DNA of 45,998 nt from Phycisphaerales bacterium. GTDB taxonomy: Bacteria; Planctomycetota; UBA1135; UBA2386. Below the pieces are notes generated by a model that was given only the letters and a program-made list of their open reading frames with translations, was not told the DNA's origin and made no database searches. This document shows, in pieces, positions 9,149 through 21,728 of the stretch (position 1 is the stretch's first letter; each line of letters starts with the position of its first letter). Made by a program: the position numbers and the translations under genes. Location: positions 1 to 45,998 of the forward strand of contig JADCJE010000013.1 of assembly GCA_020247305.1 (NCBI GenBank), read 5' to 3'.

Positions 9149-11514
9149 CCGGTGCGCCGATCGGCACGCTGCGGACGCTGCGGGCGTTTGCGTGGTCGGG
9201 TTGGCTGCGGCTCCTGCGGGCGCAGCAGATGGCGACCGCCGTGCGCGCCGAGCGCAAGGGCGGCGCGACGGTCCGCTCGACCTCGCGGCGGCGCGGCGGC
9301 ATGGGCCTGACGCTGCTGTTCGTGCTGTTCATTCCGCTGATGGGGCTCAATGCGCTGATGTTCTCGGCCAGCGCGACGTCCCAGCTGGCGTCGGCGGTCG
9401 AGCAAGAGCACGCGACCCGGCAACTGCCTCCGGGCGAGGCCGCGGACGGTCGCCGGGTCAAGAGCGGCCGTTCGCGACCAGACCGCGACATCGACTTCGC
9501 CCTGCTGGTCGAGGCTCGCCCCGACCAGAGCCCAGCGGCACAGGCGCGCTTCGCCGCCGCCGCCGGCCTGCTGCTTGGACTCATGGTCGTGGCCCTCGTC
9601 GCCAACTCGCTCGGCGCGAGCAACCTCGAACTTGGCCGCGCCGACTGGAGCTTTCCGTGGCTGTTCAGCTTCCCCGCGCCGACCCGCGCCATCGTGCTCG
9701 CGAAGATCGCCGAGTCGACGATCGTGCAGGCGTTGCCCTGGTTCTTCTTCTTTCCGGCGACGTGGCAGTTCGTGCGCACCCTCGGCTGGCACGGCCCGGC
9801 GTGGCTGCTCGCCGCCGCCGCGACGCTTCTCGTCTGCCTCGCGGTCGGCAGCCTGCGCTTCCTGATGGAGACGTGGCTGCGGCTGCGCCTGCCCGTGCAG
9901 CGCATCCGTTCGGTGCAGGGCGTCGCGACCCTCGCCGGGCTGGCAGGCATGCTCGGCGTGTTCTTGATCGCGCAAGGCGAGCCGCCGGCGTGGTTCTTCG
10001 CCCTCGCGGATGCGACGTCCGCGATCGTGGCCTGGTCGCCGACATCGTTGCCGCTCGCCGTCGCCCGCGGCGACCTCGTCGGCGGCGCCGTCGCCGCGCT
10101 GGCGCTGCTCGCCGTTCCCGCGCTCGCCACGATCGCCTGCGCGCGGCTCCTGCGGAGCGGCCTCGACCGGGGCGGCAACGGCTCCGTCCGGCGCCCGGCG
10201 GCCGCGTCGGCGGCCTTCGCGCCCCTCGGGATCCTGCACAAGGAACTGCTGCTCCTCGGGCGCGACCGCAACTTCCTCATCCAGACGCTGTTCGCGCCCT
10301 TGCTCATGCTGGTCGTGCAGCTGTTCCTGCAGCCGAACGGGCGCGGCGCCTCCGGCGTGTCGGTCGTGACGTGCTACCTCTTTTCGGTGATGGCGGTGTC
10401 GACGGGCGGCTTCCTCGTGCTGTCGAGCGAGGGCAAGGCGCTGTGGCTCACGCTGTCCCAGCCGGGCGACCTCGCGGCGATGTTGGCCCGCAAGGTGCGG
10501 CTCTGGACGACCTTCGGCATCCTGATCGCATGCGGGGCGTTCGTCGGCCTCTCCCTCGGCACGTCGCGGGCCATCGATGGCGCCTTCCTGTTCGATGTGC
10601 TCTGCCTCGGCGTCGGCGCACACGGCGCAGCGTGGCTGGCGGCGAGCATCGGCGTGCTGTCGGTCGACGCCACGGCCGACACCATCCCGCGCATGCCGGG
10701 CGGGCGGTACATCTACCTGTACCTCTTCCTCGCCTCCCCATACGCCGCCGCCCTCGCCTCGGACGATATCGCGCGCCGGCTCGCGGCCATGCTCGTCTTC
10801 GTGACGCTGGCGTGGTCGCTCTGGCAGCGCGCCAGCGACCGCCTGCGGTGGCTGCTCGACACGTCCGGCATGCCGACCTCGCACCTGAGCGCCTACGACG
10901 CCGGCGCGGCCGTGACGACGTTCCTGCTGCTGCAGTCGCTCCTCCAGCTGATCCTGCGGGCCAAGGGCCTTGCGGCGTTCGCCGCGCCCGTTGCATTCGC
11001 CGCCGCCGGCGCCGCCACGCTGCTGGTCTGGCGCCTCGTGCTGGCACGGCGCGGCGTCGAGGTGCGCGACGTCCTTGGTCTCGACAGCGCGTCCGCGACG
11101 GCGAAGGGCCGCGGCGTCGTCGCCGGCCTGCTGCTCGGCGCCGGGCTTGGCGCGGTGGCACTGGCGTGGCTGCCGTTCGCCGTCGAGCTCGGTTGGGCCG
11201 AGTCGGCGCCTCGCCCGGCAAGGGGCCATCTGCTGGCGTTCGCCGCGCTCGCCGTCGTCGCCGCGCCGCTGGTCGAGGAACCGCTGTTCCGCGGCCTGCT
11301 GCTGCGCGCGATCGGCCGTTCGACGACGCCGCTGGTCGCCGCCGCATGGAGTTCGGCGTTGTTCGCCGTGCTGCATCCGATGGCCGGCTGGCCGCCGGTC
11401 TTCGCGCTCGGCTTGGCCACGGCGTTCCTGCGGCAGCGCACCAACTGGCTGCCCGCGTGCATCGCCGCACACGCCGCCTACAACGCCGTGGTCACCTTCG
11501 GCGCCATGGCCTGA
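9145..11514 (+). CDS. ABC-2 permease fused to a CPBP (CAAX-type) intramembrane protease
   Basis: 789 residues from the GTG at 9145, overlapping the stop of the ATPase gene. The first about 600 residues are an exporter-type permease with an early transmembrane segment ([18 protein letters not shown]) and many later ones. The C-terminal about 180 residues are a CPBP/Abi domain with intact motifs: Glu711-Glu712 and Arg in EEPLFRG, His744 in FAVLHP, and His776 and Asn780 in HAAYN. CPBP proteins include CAAX prenyl endopeptidase-like glutamate proteases. Fusion to the permease suggests that a membrane peptide is cut and exported together, or that the protease controls the transporter. Similar fusions exist in databases, so the architecture is rare rather than unique. 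Confidence 0.88.
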   Translation: MTGAPIGTLRTLRAFAWSGWLRLLRAQQMATAVRAERKGGATVRSTSRRRGGMGLTLLFVLFIPLMGLNALMFSASATSQLASAVEQEHATRQLPPGEAADGRRVKSGRSRPDRDIDFALLVEARPDQSPAAQARFAAAAGLLLGLMVVALVANSLGASNLELGRADWSFPWLFSFPAPTRAIVLAKIAESTIVQALPWFFFFPATWQFVRTLGWHGPAWLLAAAATLLVCLAVGSLRFLMETWLRLRLPVQRIRSVQGVATLAGLAGMLGVFLIAQGEPPAWFFALADATSAIVAWSPTSLPLAVARGDLVGGAVAALALLAVPALATIACARLLRSGLDRGGNGSVRRPAAASAAFAPLGILHKELLLLGRDRNFLIQTLFAPLLMLVVQLFLQPNGRGASGVSVVTCYLFSVMAVSTGGFLVLSSEGKALWLTLSQPGDLAAMLARKVRLWTTFGILIACGAFVGLSLGTSRAIDGAFLFDVLCLGVGAHGAAWLAASIGVLSVDATADTIPRMPGGRYIYLYLFLASPYAAALASDDIARRLAAMLVFVTLAWSLWQRASDRLRWLLDTSGMPTSHLSAYDAGAAVTTFLLLQSLLQLILRAKGLAAFAAPVAFAAAGAATLLVWRLVLARRGVEVRDVLGLDSASATAKGRGVVAGLLLGAGLGAVALAWLPFAVELGWAESAPRPARGHLLAFAALAVVAAPLVEEPLFRGLLLRAIGRSTTPLVAAAWSSALFAVLHPMAGWPPVFALGLATAFLRQRTNWLPACIAAHAAYNAVVTFGAMA

Positions 11515-11525
11515 GCGCCATGGCC
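11501..11525. repeat. 11-bp duplication GCGCCATGGCC across the permease stop codon
   Basis: GCGCCATGGCC occurs at 11501-11511 and 11515-11525, with the permease stop codon TGA (11512-11514) between the copies. It is a short tandem duplication in the convergent gap before the isocitrate dehydrogenase gene. Confidence 0.5.
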
Positions 11526-11544
11526 GCGCGCCGCCGCGCCGGGC

Positions 11545-15148
<3,604 letters not shown>

Positions 15149-15193
15149 ATGGGCACATCGGCGCCGGGCGTGATCGGTCTTGAGCGCGCGGTT

Positions 15194-15253
15194 GGCGGCG
15201 GCGGCGGTGGTGCGGCGGCGGTGCGGCGGCGGCGGCGGCGGCGGTGGCGGCGG
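15194..15253. repeat. GCG/GGC trinucleotide-rich tract
   Basis: About 60 bases are almost entirely GGC/GCG triplets, interrupted by single GGT or GTG units, in the intergenic space between the membrane protein and the MFS gene. In the minus frame it reads as polyproline. It is a simple-sequence repeat prone to length change. Confidence 0.7.
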
Positions 15254-15279
15254 ATCGCGCGGCGGCGCATCCTGGCGCC

Positions 15280-16437
15280 ATGCCCGGCCCCACCGCGAAC
15301 CGCCTGCCGCGCGCCGTGTACGCGCTCGGCGCCGTGTCGCTGCTGACCGACGTCGCCAGCGAGCTGATCGTGCCGCTGCTGCCGCTGCTGCTGGCACAGG
15401 TCGGCGGCACCATGGTGCACCTCGGCCTGCTGCAGGGCATCAGCGAAGGCGCGGTGTCGCTGCTCAAGCTCGCCAGCGGCTGGCTGTCGGACCGCACGCG
15501 CCGCCGCAAGCCGTGGATGGTCGCCGGCTACGGCCTCTCGGCGCTGCTGCGGCCGCTGTTCGCGCTCGCCGGCACGCCGCTGGCGATGACTCTCGTGCGC
15601 GCCGGCGACCGCGTCGGCAAGGGCCTGCGCAGCGCGCCGCGCGACGCGCTGCTGGCCGACCTCGCCGGCGCCGACCAGCGCGGGGCGGCCTTTGGCGTGC
15701 AGCGCGCGATGGACCACGCGGGCGCGCTGCTCGGCGCGCTGCTGGCGGCGGCGCTGCTCGCGGCCGGCGTCGAGCTGCGCGTGGTCTTTGCGCTGGCGCT
15801 GCTGCCGGGCCTGCTCGGCGTGTTCGTGCTGGTGCGCTTCGTGCCCGAGCACGAGCGCACCGGTGCGGCGACGCGCGCGCCGGACCCGCCCGACGCGCGG
15901 CGCAAGCTGCTGCCGTTGCTGTGGGTCGTGGCGCCGTCGGCGGTCGCCGCGAGCGTCGACCTGCTGGCGTTGATGCGCGCGCGCGAACTCGGCGTCGCCG
16001 ACGCGGCGCTGCCGCTGCTATGGGCCGCGCTGCACGTCGTGCGCGCCGGGCTGGCGGCGCCGCTCGGACGGCTTTCCGACCGCTTCGGCCGCCGCCGCAT
16101 GCTCGCCATCGGCCTCGCGCTGCACGCGCTCGTGCTCGTCGCGTTCGCCGACGTGCAGCACGCGGCGTGGCTGTGGCCCGCGTTCCTCGGACTCGGCCTG
16201 CACGCCGGATGCACCGAAGGCGCCGAACGCGGGCTCATCGCCGAACTGAGCGGCGGCCACAAGCGCGGCACGGCGTTTGGCATCTACCACGCCGTACAGG
16301 GCCTCGCCGCGTTCGCCGGACCGATCGCGCTCGGCGCGCTGTGGCAGCAGCACGGCGCAGCGGCGGCGTTTCATTCGGCGGCGGGCGCGGCGGTCGTGGC
16401 GTTGGTCGCGCTGGGGATCGTCGGCCGGCGGCGGTGA
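15280..16437 (+). CDS. MFS transporter
   Basis: 385 residues from the ATG at 15280; a possible GTG at 15244 lies in the GC repeat and is less likely. About 11-12 transmembrane helices. The loop between helices 2 and 3 carries the MFS motif A (SGWLSDRTRRRKPWM), repeated in the second half as GRLSDRFGRRRML. The stretch GDRVGKGLRSAPRDALLADL after helix 4 is typical of a subfamily of uncharacterised drug/metabolite efflux-like MFS proteins. It probably exports a small molecule by proton antiport; the substrate is unknown. Confidence 0.9.
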   Translation: MPGPTANRLPRAVYALGAVSLLTDVASELIVPLLPLLLAQVGGTMVHLGLLQGISEGAVSLLKLASGWLSDRTRRRKPWMVAGYGLSALLRPLFALAGTPLAMTLVRAGDRVGKGLRSAPRDALLADLAGADQRGAAFGVQRAMDHAGALLGALLAAALLAAGVELRVVFALALLPGLLGVFVLVRFVPEHERTGAATRAPDPPDARRKLLPLLWVVAPSAVAASVDLLALMRARELGVADAALPLLWAALHVVRAGLAAPLGRLSDRFGRRRMLAIGLALHALVLVAFADVQHAAWLWPAFLGLGLHAGCTEGAERGLIAELSGGHKRGTAFGIYHAVQGLAAFAGPIALGALWQQHGAAAAFHSAAGAAVVALVALGIVGRRR

Positions 16438-16440
16438 GGG

Positions 16441-16498
16441 GTGCGGGTGGGCCGGACCGGCGGCGCGCCTGCTGCCGTCGCCGCGCGCGCTCCCGCAC
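16441..16498. terminator. Inverted repeats in the convergent gap of the MFS and SUMF1 genes
   Basis: GTGCGGG (16441-16447) pairs with CCCGCAC (16492-16498), and GCCGG/CCGGC pairs locally at 16451-16461. The element fills the 76-bp gap between two convergent stop codons and could act as a bidirectional terminator, but it has no T-tract. Confidence 0.35.
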
Positions 16499-16513
16499 GC
16501 GGACCGACTCGCC

Positions 16514-19117
16514 TCACGGGACGAGCGTAGGCGCGAGCACCACTCGGAACCCGATGCTGTTGAGCGTGAAGCCGGGCGAGCTGAGGTGGCGCGTCGCGGA
16601 CCGGCAGTAGAAGTCTATGTTGTTCCAACTGCCGCCGCGGATCACGCGGTTGAGGCCGCCAGTCACCAACGGATCTGTGACTGAGCCGGGCGCGTACAAC
16701 GCGTAGGTATCGAGGCACCACTCCAACACGTTGCCGTGCATGTCGTGCAGACCGAACGCGTTCGGCGCGTAGCTGCCGACCACCGCCGTCTGGCCGAGGG
16801 CAATGTTGAAGTTCGCCTGCGTCATGCTCAGGCTCGTCCCCGTGTTCCACTCCGTCGTCGTGCCGGCACGGCAGCAGTACTCCCATTCGGCCTCCGTCGG
16901 CAACCGGTACTGGTAGCCCGGCGGCACGCGCCCAGCCGCCTGCTCGATCGCCGTCAATGCCTGGCAGTACGCGACGGCGTCGAGCCACGTCACCTGCTCC
17001 ACGGGCCGCGACGGCGCGAGGGAGCCCAGGACGAAGTAGCTCGGGTTGCTGCCCACCACCGCCTGGTACTGCGCCTGCGTCACCTCGTGCTTGCCCATCC
17101 AGAACGGGCGGGTGAGCGTGACCTGATGGACAGGCTGCTCCTGGAGCAACCCCGCCATCGAGCCCATCATGAACGTGCCCGGCGAGATCGCGACCATGTT
17201 GAGCGCCGGATCGAGCTTGGGCCGCGCCAGCACGACGCGGAAGCCGAGGCTGATGCTGCGGAACGTCGACGGGCCGCCGCTGCGCACGGCCGAGCGGCAG
17301 TCGGTCGCCGCGTAGCCGCTGCCGAAGGCGCCGCCGCGGACGACGCGCGTGGCGCCGGCGGCGACGAACGGATCGCTGACCGCGCCGGCCGTGTACGCGG
17401 CGAAGCCGTCGAGGCACCACTCGGCGACGTTGCCGTGCATGTCGTAGAGGCCGAACGCGTTCGGCGCATAGCTGCCGACCGCAGCCGTCTGGCCCATCGT
17501 CCACGTGGCGTTGGCGCGCGCGCCGAGGAAGTTGGCCTGCGCCGTCGTCAGGCTGGCGCCCGTGTGCCAAGGCGTCGTCGTGCCCGCGCGGCACGCGTAC
17601 TCCCACTCCGCTTCGGTCGGCAGGCGGTAGACGAAGCCCTCCGGCAGGCGGCCAGCGGCGCGCTCGGCGGCGGTCAGCGCCGCGCAGAACGCGACGGCTT
17701 CGTCGAAGCTGACCTGTTCGACCGGCCGGCGGGCGGCGTCGGGCGCGAGCGCGCCGACGAAGTAGCTGGGATTGCTTCCCATCACCGACTGGTACTGCGC
17801 CTGCGTCACCTCGTGGCGGCCCATGTAGACGATGTCCGTCAGCGTGACGGCGCGCGCCGGCTGTTCGTTCGCCGGGCCCGACGTCGAGCCCATCGTGAAC
17901 GACCCGTACGAGAGGAACTGCAGCTCGATCGGCGAGTTGGCGACGCCGATCGGGCCGTCGATGCCGATGCGCAGCTCGAGGCCGTTGCTCGCCGCGAGGC
18001 CGAACGGGTTGGCGAGCGACGGCGCGATCGCCTGGGCCGACAACGTCGTGCCGACGAGCGCGACGCTCGCCGGGATGCCGAGCGGATAGAGGCTCGTCGG
18101 CGTGATGCCCGACGGCGCGGGCGCCGCGGCCGAGCCGCCGAAGATGCCGAGGTCGGCGTTGGAGTACGCCGTGCAGCCGGTCATGCCGAGCAGCGACCCG
18201 AGCGGCAGGCCTGGGTTCTGCACGACGGTGCCGAAGGCGAAGAACGCCAGCGGCGCGACCGCGGGCAGCGATTCGGCGCGCAGCTGGAAGTTGGCGTTGC
18301 CGAGCGCCGGCAGGCCGACGCCGCCGAGCTTCAGGTTGTCGCAGCCGACGCCGTACCGCGTCGCGGTCGCGCAGTCGGCCGGCGCGCCGAGCAGTGCATG
18401 CGTGTGGCCAGGGCCGCTCGGCGACAGCCGCAGCGTGTTGTTCGCCAGATCGAAGGTGTTCGCCGCCGCGAACAGCTCGTACGTCGTCGCCGTCGCGCTC
18501 ACGCCGTTGGTCGACAGGTTGCGGGCCGCGGGCGCCGCCGCGCCGCCGGCCGGCGTCATGCCGACGATGCCGGAGGCCGACGTGCCGCCGAAGGTCGAGT
18601 TGTTGGTGCAGCCGGGGCCATAGACGAACGTCGCGACGTCGTCGGGCGTCAGGATCAGCTGGAAGCTGAAGCGCGGCGACGGGATGCCGTACGACTGCAC
18701 GTTGTGCCACGTGATCACGCACTGCTGCGGCGTCGACCGGTAGAAGCACTCGCCGCCGCCGGCGAGCGTCATGTCGCTGTACAGCGGCGCGATCTTCGGG
18801 CCGCCCGCCATGAAGTTGGCGACGGTCGGCGTGTAGAGCGCCGCGCTGCCGGAAGCGAGCGGCGCCGGCACGCCGGCGTTGGACAACTGCACGAAGCCGT
18901 GGTCGTTGACGTGGATGTGCGTGTAGCTCACGCCGCCGAGCGCGAACGGAAAGCCGATCGGCCGCATTGCGTAGACCGTGTCGGTCGTGCCGTGTCCGAG
19001 CGACACGCCAAAATCGCCCACAAAGCAGTTCTGGGCGGCGAGCGGCGCCGCGGCGAGGACGGCTGCGGTGAGCGTCAACAAGGTGCAGGGCAACGGTCGG
19101 GCGCAGAAGGTCTTCAT
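16514..19117 (-). CDS. Secreted protein with tandem SUMF1 (FGE-sulfatase) domains
   Basis: 867 residues. Signal peptide to about 29 (AAPLAAQ). Residues 30-235 resemble a choice-of-anchor beta domain (PIGFPFALGG, VNDHGFVQLSN). Residues about 256-385 match the beta-rich module that ends other exported proteins here, but internally. Two SUMF1 domains follow, about 399-630 and 641-862, each with GRHEVTQAQYQ or GKHEVTQAQYQ, RLPTEAEWEY, FGL-DMHGNV-EWC, a VVRGG/VIRGGSW segment and ISLGFRVVL or NSIGFRVVL. The oxygen-dependent formylglycine enzyme needs two cysteines before the GFRC end; here only one Cys (607, 838) sits in DCRSA/YCRSA and the other position is not Cys. It is therefore probably a binding or structural lineage, not a sulfatase-activating enzyme. 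Confidence 0.88.
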   Translation of the reverse strand: MKTFCARPLPCTLLTLTAAVLAAAPLAAQNCFVGDFGVSLGHGTTDTVYAMRPIGFPFALGGVSYTHIHVNDHGFVQLSNAGVPAPLASGSAALYTPTVANFMAGGPKIAPLYSDMTLAGGGECFYRSTPQQCVITWHNVQSYGIPSPRFSFQLILTPDDVATFVYGPGCTNNSTFGGTSASGIVGMTPAGGAAAPAARNLSTNGVSATATTYELFAAANTFDLANNTLRLSPSGPGHTHALLGAPADCATATRYGVGCDNLKLGGVGLPALGNANFQLRAESLPAVAPLAFFAFGTVVQNPGLPLGSLLGMTGCTAYSNADLGIFGGSAAAPAPSGITPTSLYPLGIPASVALVGTTLSAQAIAPSLANPFGLAASNGLELRIGIDGPIGVANSPIELQFLSYGSFTMGSTSGPANEQPARAVTLTDIVYMGRHEVTQAQYQSVMGSNPSYFVGALAPDAARRPVEQVSFDEAVAFCAALTAAERAAGRLPEGFVYRLPTEAEWEYACRAGTTTPWHTGASLTTAQANFLGARANATWTMGQTAAVGSYAPNAFGLYDMHGNVAEWCLDGFAAYTAGAVSDPFVAAGATRVVRGGAFGSGYAATDCRSAVRSGGPSTFRSISLGFRVVLARPKLDPALNMVAISPGTFMMGSMAGLLQEQPVHQVTLTRPFWMGKHEVTQAQYQAVVGSNPSYFVLGSLAPSRPVEQVTWLDAVAYCQALTAIEQAAGRVPPGYQYRLPTEAEWEYCCRAGTTTEWNTGTSLSMTQANFNIALGQTAVVGSYAPNAFGLHDMHGNVLEWCLDTYALYAPGSVTDPLVTGGLNRVIRGGSWNNIDFYCRSATRHLSSPGFTLNSIGFRVVLAPTLVP

Positions 19118-19454
19118 GGCGGGAGGAAGGCCGTGGGTTCTTGGTTTTGGGCACCGGCCGCCGGCATTCCGGTCGGCACGGTCAGCCAGTCCAGCGTCGC
19201 GCAGATCGGATTCCCAAGGTCGGCGGCAAAAAATGCCTGTTGACGTCGCCGCCAGTCAGAGACCGGCGGCAAGTCGAAGCTGCATTGCACTCAATGACAA
19301 CGCCTTACGTTTGTCGCAGCACCTGTCCGTGGCAACGGCTCGGCGGTGCCTTCTCCCGCGTAGGCCGTAAGGATTCTGGGTCGCGGAAGGCGCGCCGATC
19401 CGGCGCGCAGACGCACGGCAGGCGGCGTGGCCGTCCGCGGCGCGGACGTCGCGA
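19118..19454. other. Intergenic region, no gene recognised
   Basis: 337 bases between two minus-strand genes. The part next to 19117 should carry the promoter of the SUMF1 gene; it has a slightly AT-richer patch (around GGCAAAAAATGCCTGTTG, 19226-19243) but no convincing -35/-10 pair. The part near 19390 holds a hairpin listed separately. Confidence 0.5.
19390..19408 (-). terminator. Hairpin downstream of the double hydrolase gene
   Basis: GCGCGCC (19390-19396) and GGCGCGC (19402-19408) pair perfectly around the loop GATCC, about 46 bases past the stop of the minus-strand gene ending at 19455. There is no U-tract. Confidence 0.45.
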
Positions 19455-21590
19455 TCACTTCGTCAGCACTTCGACGCGGTCGACGACGCCGCGCAGCAAC
19501 GGCGAAAGGCCGGCGACCGTCAGCCGGCTGCGCGCCGCTTCGTCGCCCTTCAGGTGCAGGTCGAAGAAGGCGCGCGTCGCGGCGCGCGCGATCGGCTGCA
19601 CGTCGGCGCGCGACGGCGATGGCTGCGCGCGGCGGTCCGTGCCGGTCGAGTCGGTGAAGTCGAGGTGCGCGGCGTTGCTCAGCCAGACGAAGGCGTGCGG
19701 GCCCTTTGGCCACAGCGCGAACGCGTCGCGGCGATTGGTCGCCGGCTGGCCAGCCTGCTGCGCGTCCGCGCTGCCGGACACGCCGAGCAGCGGCGCGCGC
19801 AGGCTGGCGAAGCTGTCCGCGAGGAAGAACGGCTCGCCGACGCCCTGCGGCGACAGCGCGACGCCGCAGCGCACGCGCGCATCGCGCAGGTCGGGACCGA
19901 GGCCCACGCCCGGCGCGACCGCGGGGGCGAGCCAGTCGAGCGCTGGCCGCATGCCGCAGACGACCATCGTCGTGAACGCGCCGAACGAGTGCCCCATCGC
20001 GCCGACATGCTGCAGGTCGAGCTTGCCGCGCAGCGTCGCGTGCGCGTCGTTCCACCGCTTGGCCATGTCGAGCGCGAAGCCGACGTCCTTCGGGCGCGCG
20101 AGCACCTCGTCGGCGTCGCGGATCATGGCGTCGAGGTTCTGCAGCGGCCGCAGGCCCTGCGTCAGGCGCTCGCGGTCGCTGCCGACGTGCTGCAGGCACA
20201 GCACGACATAGCCGTGCGCGGCGAGGTCCTGCGCCTGCGCGAAGTGCGTGTCCCAGTCGCCGCCGGCGCCGTGCGAAAGCACGATCACGGGATACGGGCC
20301 GCCGGCCGTCGGCGCGTGCGCCTTGATCGGCACGGCGCGGCCGCTGGCGGGCGCGGCCTCGGCGCGGCGGCGCAGCAGGCGGCGCGGGCGCTCGGCTTCG
20401 GCGCTCGGCGGGCCGCGGCGGGAATCGTCGACGAGATCGGGGAAGGCGACGACTTCGACGGCGAGCGGCGCCGCGGCGACGCCGCCGGCGGCGGGCGCGT
20501 CGTTGCTCGCCGCCGGCGCCGCGGGCCTGGTCGGCGCGGCGGCAGTCGGATCCGCCGCTCGCTTCGGGTCCGCGTCCTGCGCCGGTTCCGGCGCCTTCGC
20601 CGGCGCGCGCGCCTTGTCGGCGAAGAAGCGCCACACGCGTTCGGCTCCCTCGAATGCGACGATCGGCGTGTTGTCGGTGCGGTGGCTCGGCCGGCCCGGC
20701 CAGCCGTGGCCGCCAGCGCTGTCGAGCACGAACTCCGTCACCGCGCCATCGGGACCAGCCGCGTAGGTCGTCGTCGTCACGGTGCCGTCGACGGTCGTCT
20801 CGCCTGCGGGCCGCGAGCGATTGGCCTTCACCCAGAAGGCGACGACGTCGCGCACGGGCTGGAACGGCGTCGCCTGCGCGCCGCGCACCAGCGCGTTGCC
20901 GCTCATGCCGCCGGCGAGCGGCACCTCTTCGTCCTTGCCGCCGTTGACGATCAGGATCGGCAGCGGCACGGCCGGCGCGGTGTCCAACGTGAACATGCTG
21001 GCGACGACCGGCGCCGCGGCGGCGAGGCGATGCGGCCGCGCGACCGCATAGACGAACGTCATCATTCCGCCGTTGCTGCCGCCGGTCAGGAAGATGCGCG
21101 CCGGGTCGGCGCCGTGCTCGGCGATCAGGCGGTCGATCAGCGCGTCGAGGAAGGCGATGTCGTCGGCGTCGCGCACCTGCCGCCGCAGCAGGTGGCCGGT
21201 GTTCCATGCGCGCCGGCCGTCGCGGAACTCGGTGCCGTCCGGATACACGACCGTGAAGCCGTTGGCCCTGGCGACTGCGTCGAAGCCGCAGGTCGCGCGC
21301 ATCTGGGCCGCGCTGGCCATGCCGCCGTGCAGGACGATCACGGCCGGCTGCCGCGCGCCCTGCGCCGGCGCGTTGACGACGAGCGCGCGGCGGTCGCGGT
21401 CGTGGACGCGGAGGGTGATGGATGGGTCGGCGGCGGCGGCGGCGGCTGGCGGCTGCGTGTCGGGTGCGGGCTGTCGCGCAGACGGGTCAGACTGCGCGGG
21501 CGCTGGCGCGAAGGCGCCGACGAGGATTGCGGCGATGCCGCAACGCAGCAGCCACACGGCGGCGGCGAAGGGTCGATGCGAAGTCGTCAC
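19455..21590 (-). CDS. Secreted double alpha/beta hydrolase (LpqC/PHB-depolymerase-like plus a second hydrolase)
   Basis: 711 residues from the GTG at 21590, which places a signal peptide (to about 33) at the N-terminus. The first hydrolase (about 55-325) resembles LpqC/feruloyl esterase or PHB depolymerase: HGGM (89-91), nucleophile Ser172 in GGSNGG, an Asp near 220 (NGGKDEEVP) and His295 (GGHGWPG). An Ala/Pro-rich linker (about 328-375) leads to a second alpha/beta hydrolase (about 378-711) of dienelactone/PAF-acetylhydrolase type, with HGAGG (440-444), Ser535 in GHSFGAF and a late His in NAAHLDF. Both triads look intact. The substrate is probably an extracellular ester; two activities in one chain could act in sequence on a polymer. 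Confidence 0.8.
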   Translation of the reverse strand: MTTSHRPFAAAVWLLRCGIAAILVGAFAPAPAQSDPSARQPAPDTQPPAAAAAADPSITLRVHDRDRRALVVNAPAQGARQPAVIVLHGGMASAAQMRATCGFDAVARANGFTVVYPDGTEFRDGRRAWNTGHLLRRQVRDADDIAFLDALIDRLIAEHGADPARIFLTGGSNGGMMTFVYAVARPHRLAAAAPVVASMFTLDTAPAVPLPILIVNGGKDEEVPLAGGMSGNALVRGAQATPFQPVRDVVAFWVKANRSRPAGETTVDGTVTTTTYAAGPDGAVTEFVLDSAGGHGWPGRPSHRTDNTPIVAFEGAERVWRFFADKARAPAKAPEPAQDADPKRAADPTAAAPTRPAAPAASNDAPAAGGVAAAPLAVEVVAFPDLVDDSRRGPPSAEAERPRRLLRRRAEAAPASGRAVPIKAHAPTAGGPYPVIVLSHGAGGDWDTHFAQAQDLAAHGYVVLCLQHVGSDRERLTQGLRPLQNLDAMIRDADEVLARPKDVGFALDMAKRWNDAHATLRGKLDLQHVGAMGHSFGAFTTMVVCGMRPALDWLAPAVAPGVGLGPDLRDARVRCGVALSPQGVGEPFFLADSFASLRAPLLGVSGSADAQQAGQPATNRRDAFALWPKGPHAFVWLSNAAHLDFTDSTGTDRRAQPSPSRADVQPIARAATRAFFDLHLKGDEAARSRLTVAGLSPLLRGVVDRVEVLTK

Positions 21591-21657
21591 ACGGCAGATT
21601 GTGCCCCACCGCGGACCGGGGACGCACGCCCGCTGCAACTGCGAGCCGCCGCGGGGA

Positions 21658-21677
21658 GGCGCGGCGCGCGCCGCGCC
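21658..21677 (-). terminator. 20-bp perfect palindrome downstream of the prenyltransferase-fold gene
   Basis: Arm GGCGCGGC with its complement around GCGC, perfectly palindromic over 21658-21677. It lies between the stop at 21729 and the next minus-strand start at 21590, as expected for a transcription end. No U-tract. Confidence 0.45.
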
Positions 21678-21728
21678 GCCGGGGCGTACGAACGCGGCGG
21701 ACGGCGGCGCCGCGGCGTCGGCACGCCC

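Noticed and set aside
16514..19117. An active formylglycine-generating enzyme
   Set aside because: The required second cysteine is missing in both SUMF1 domains and the protein has extra exported domains.
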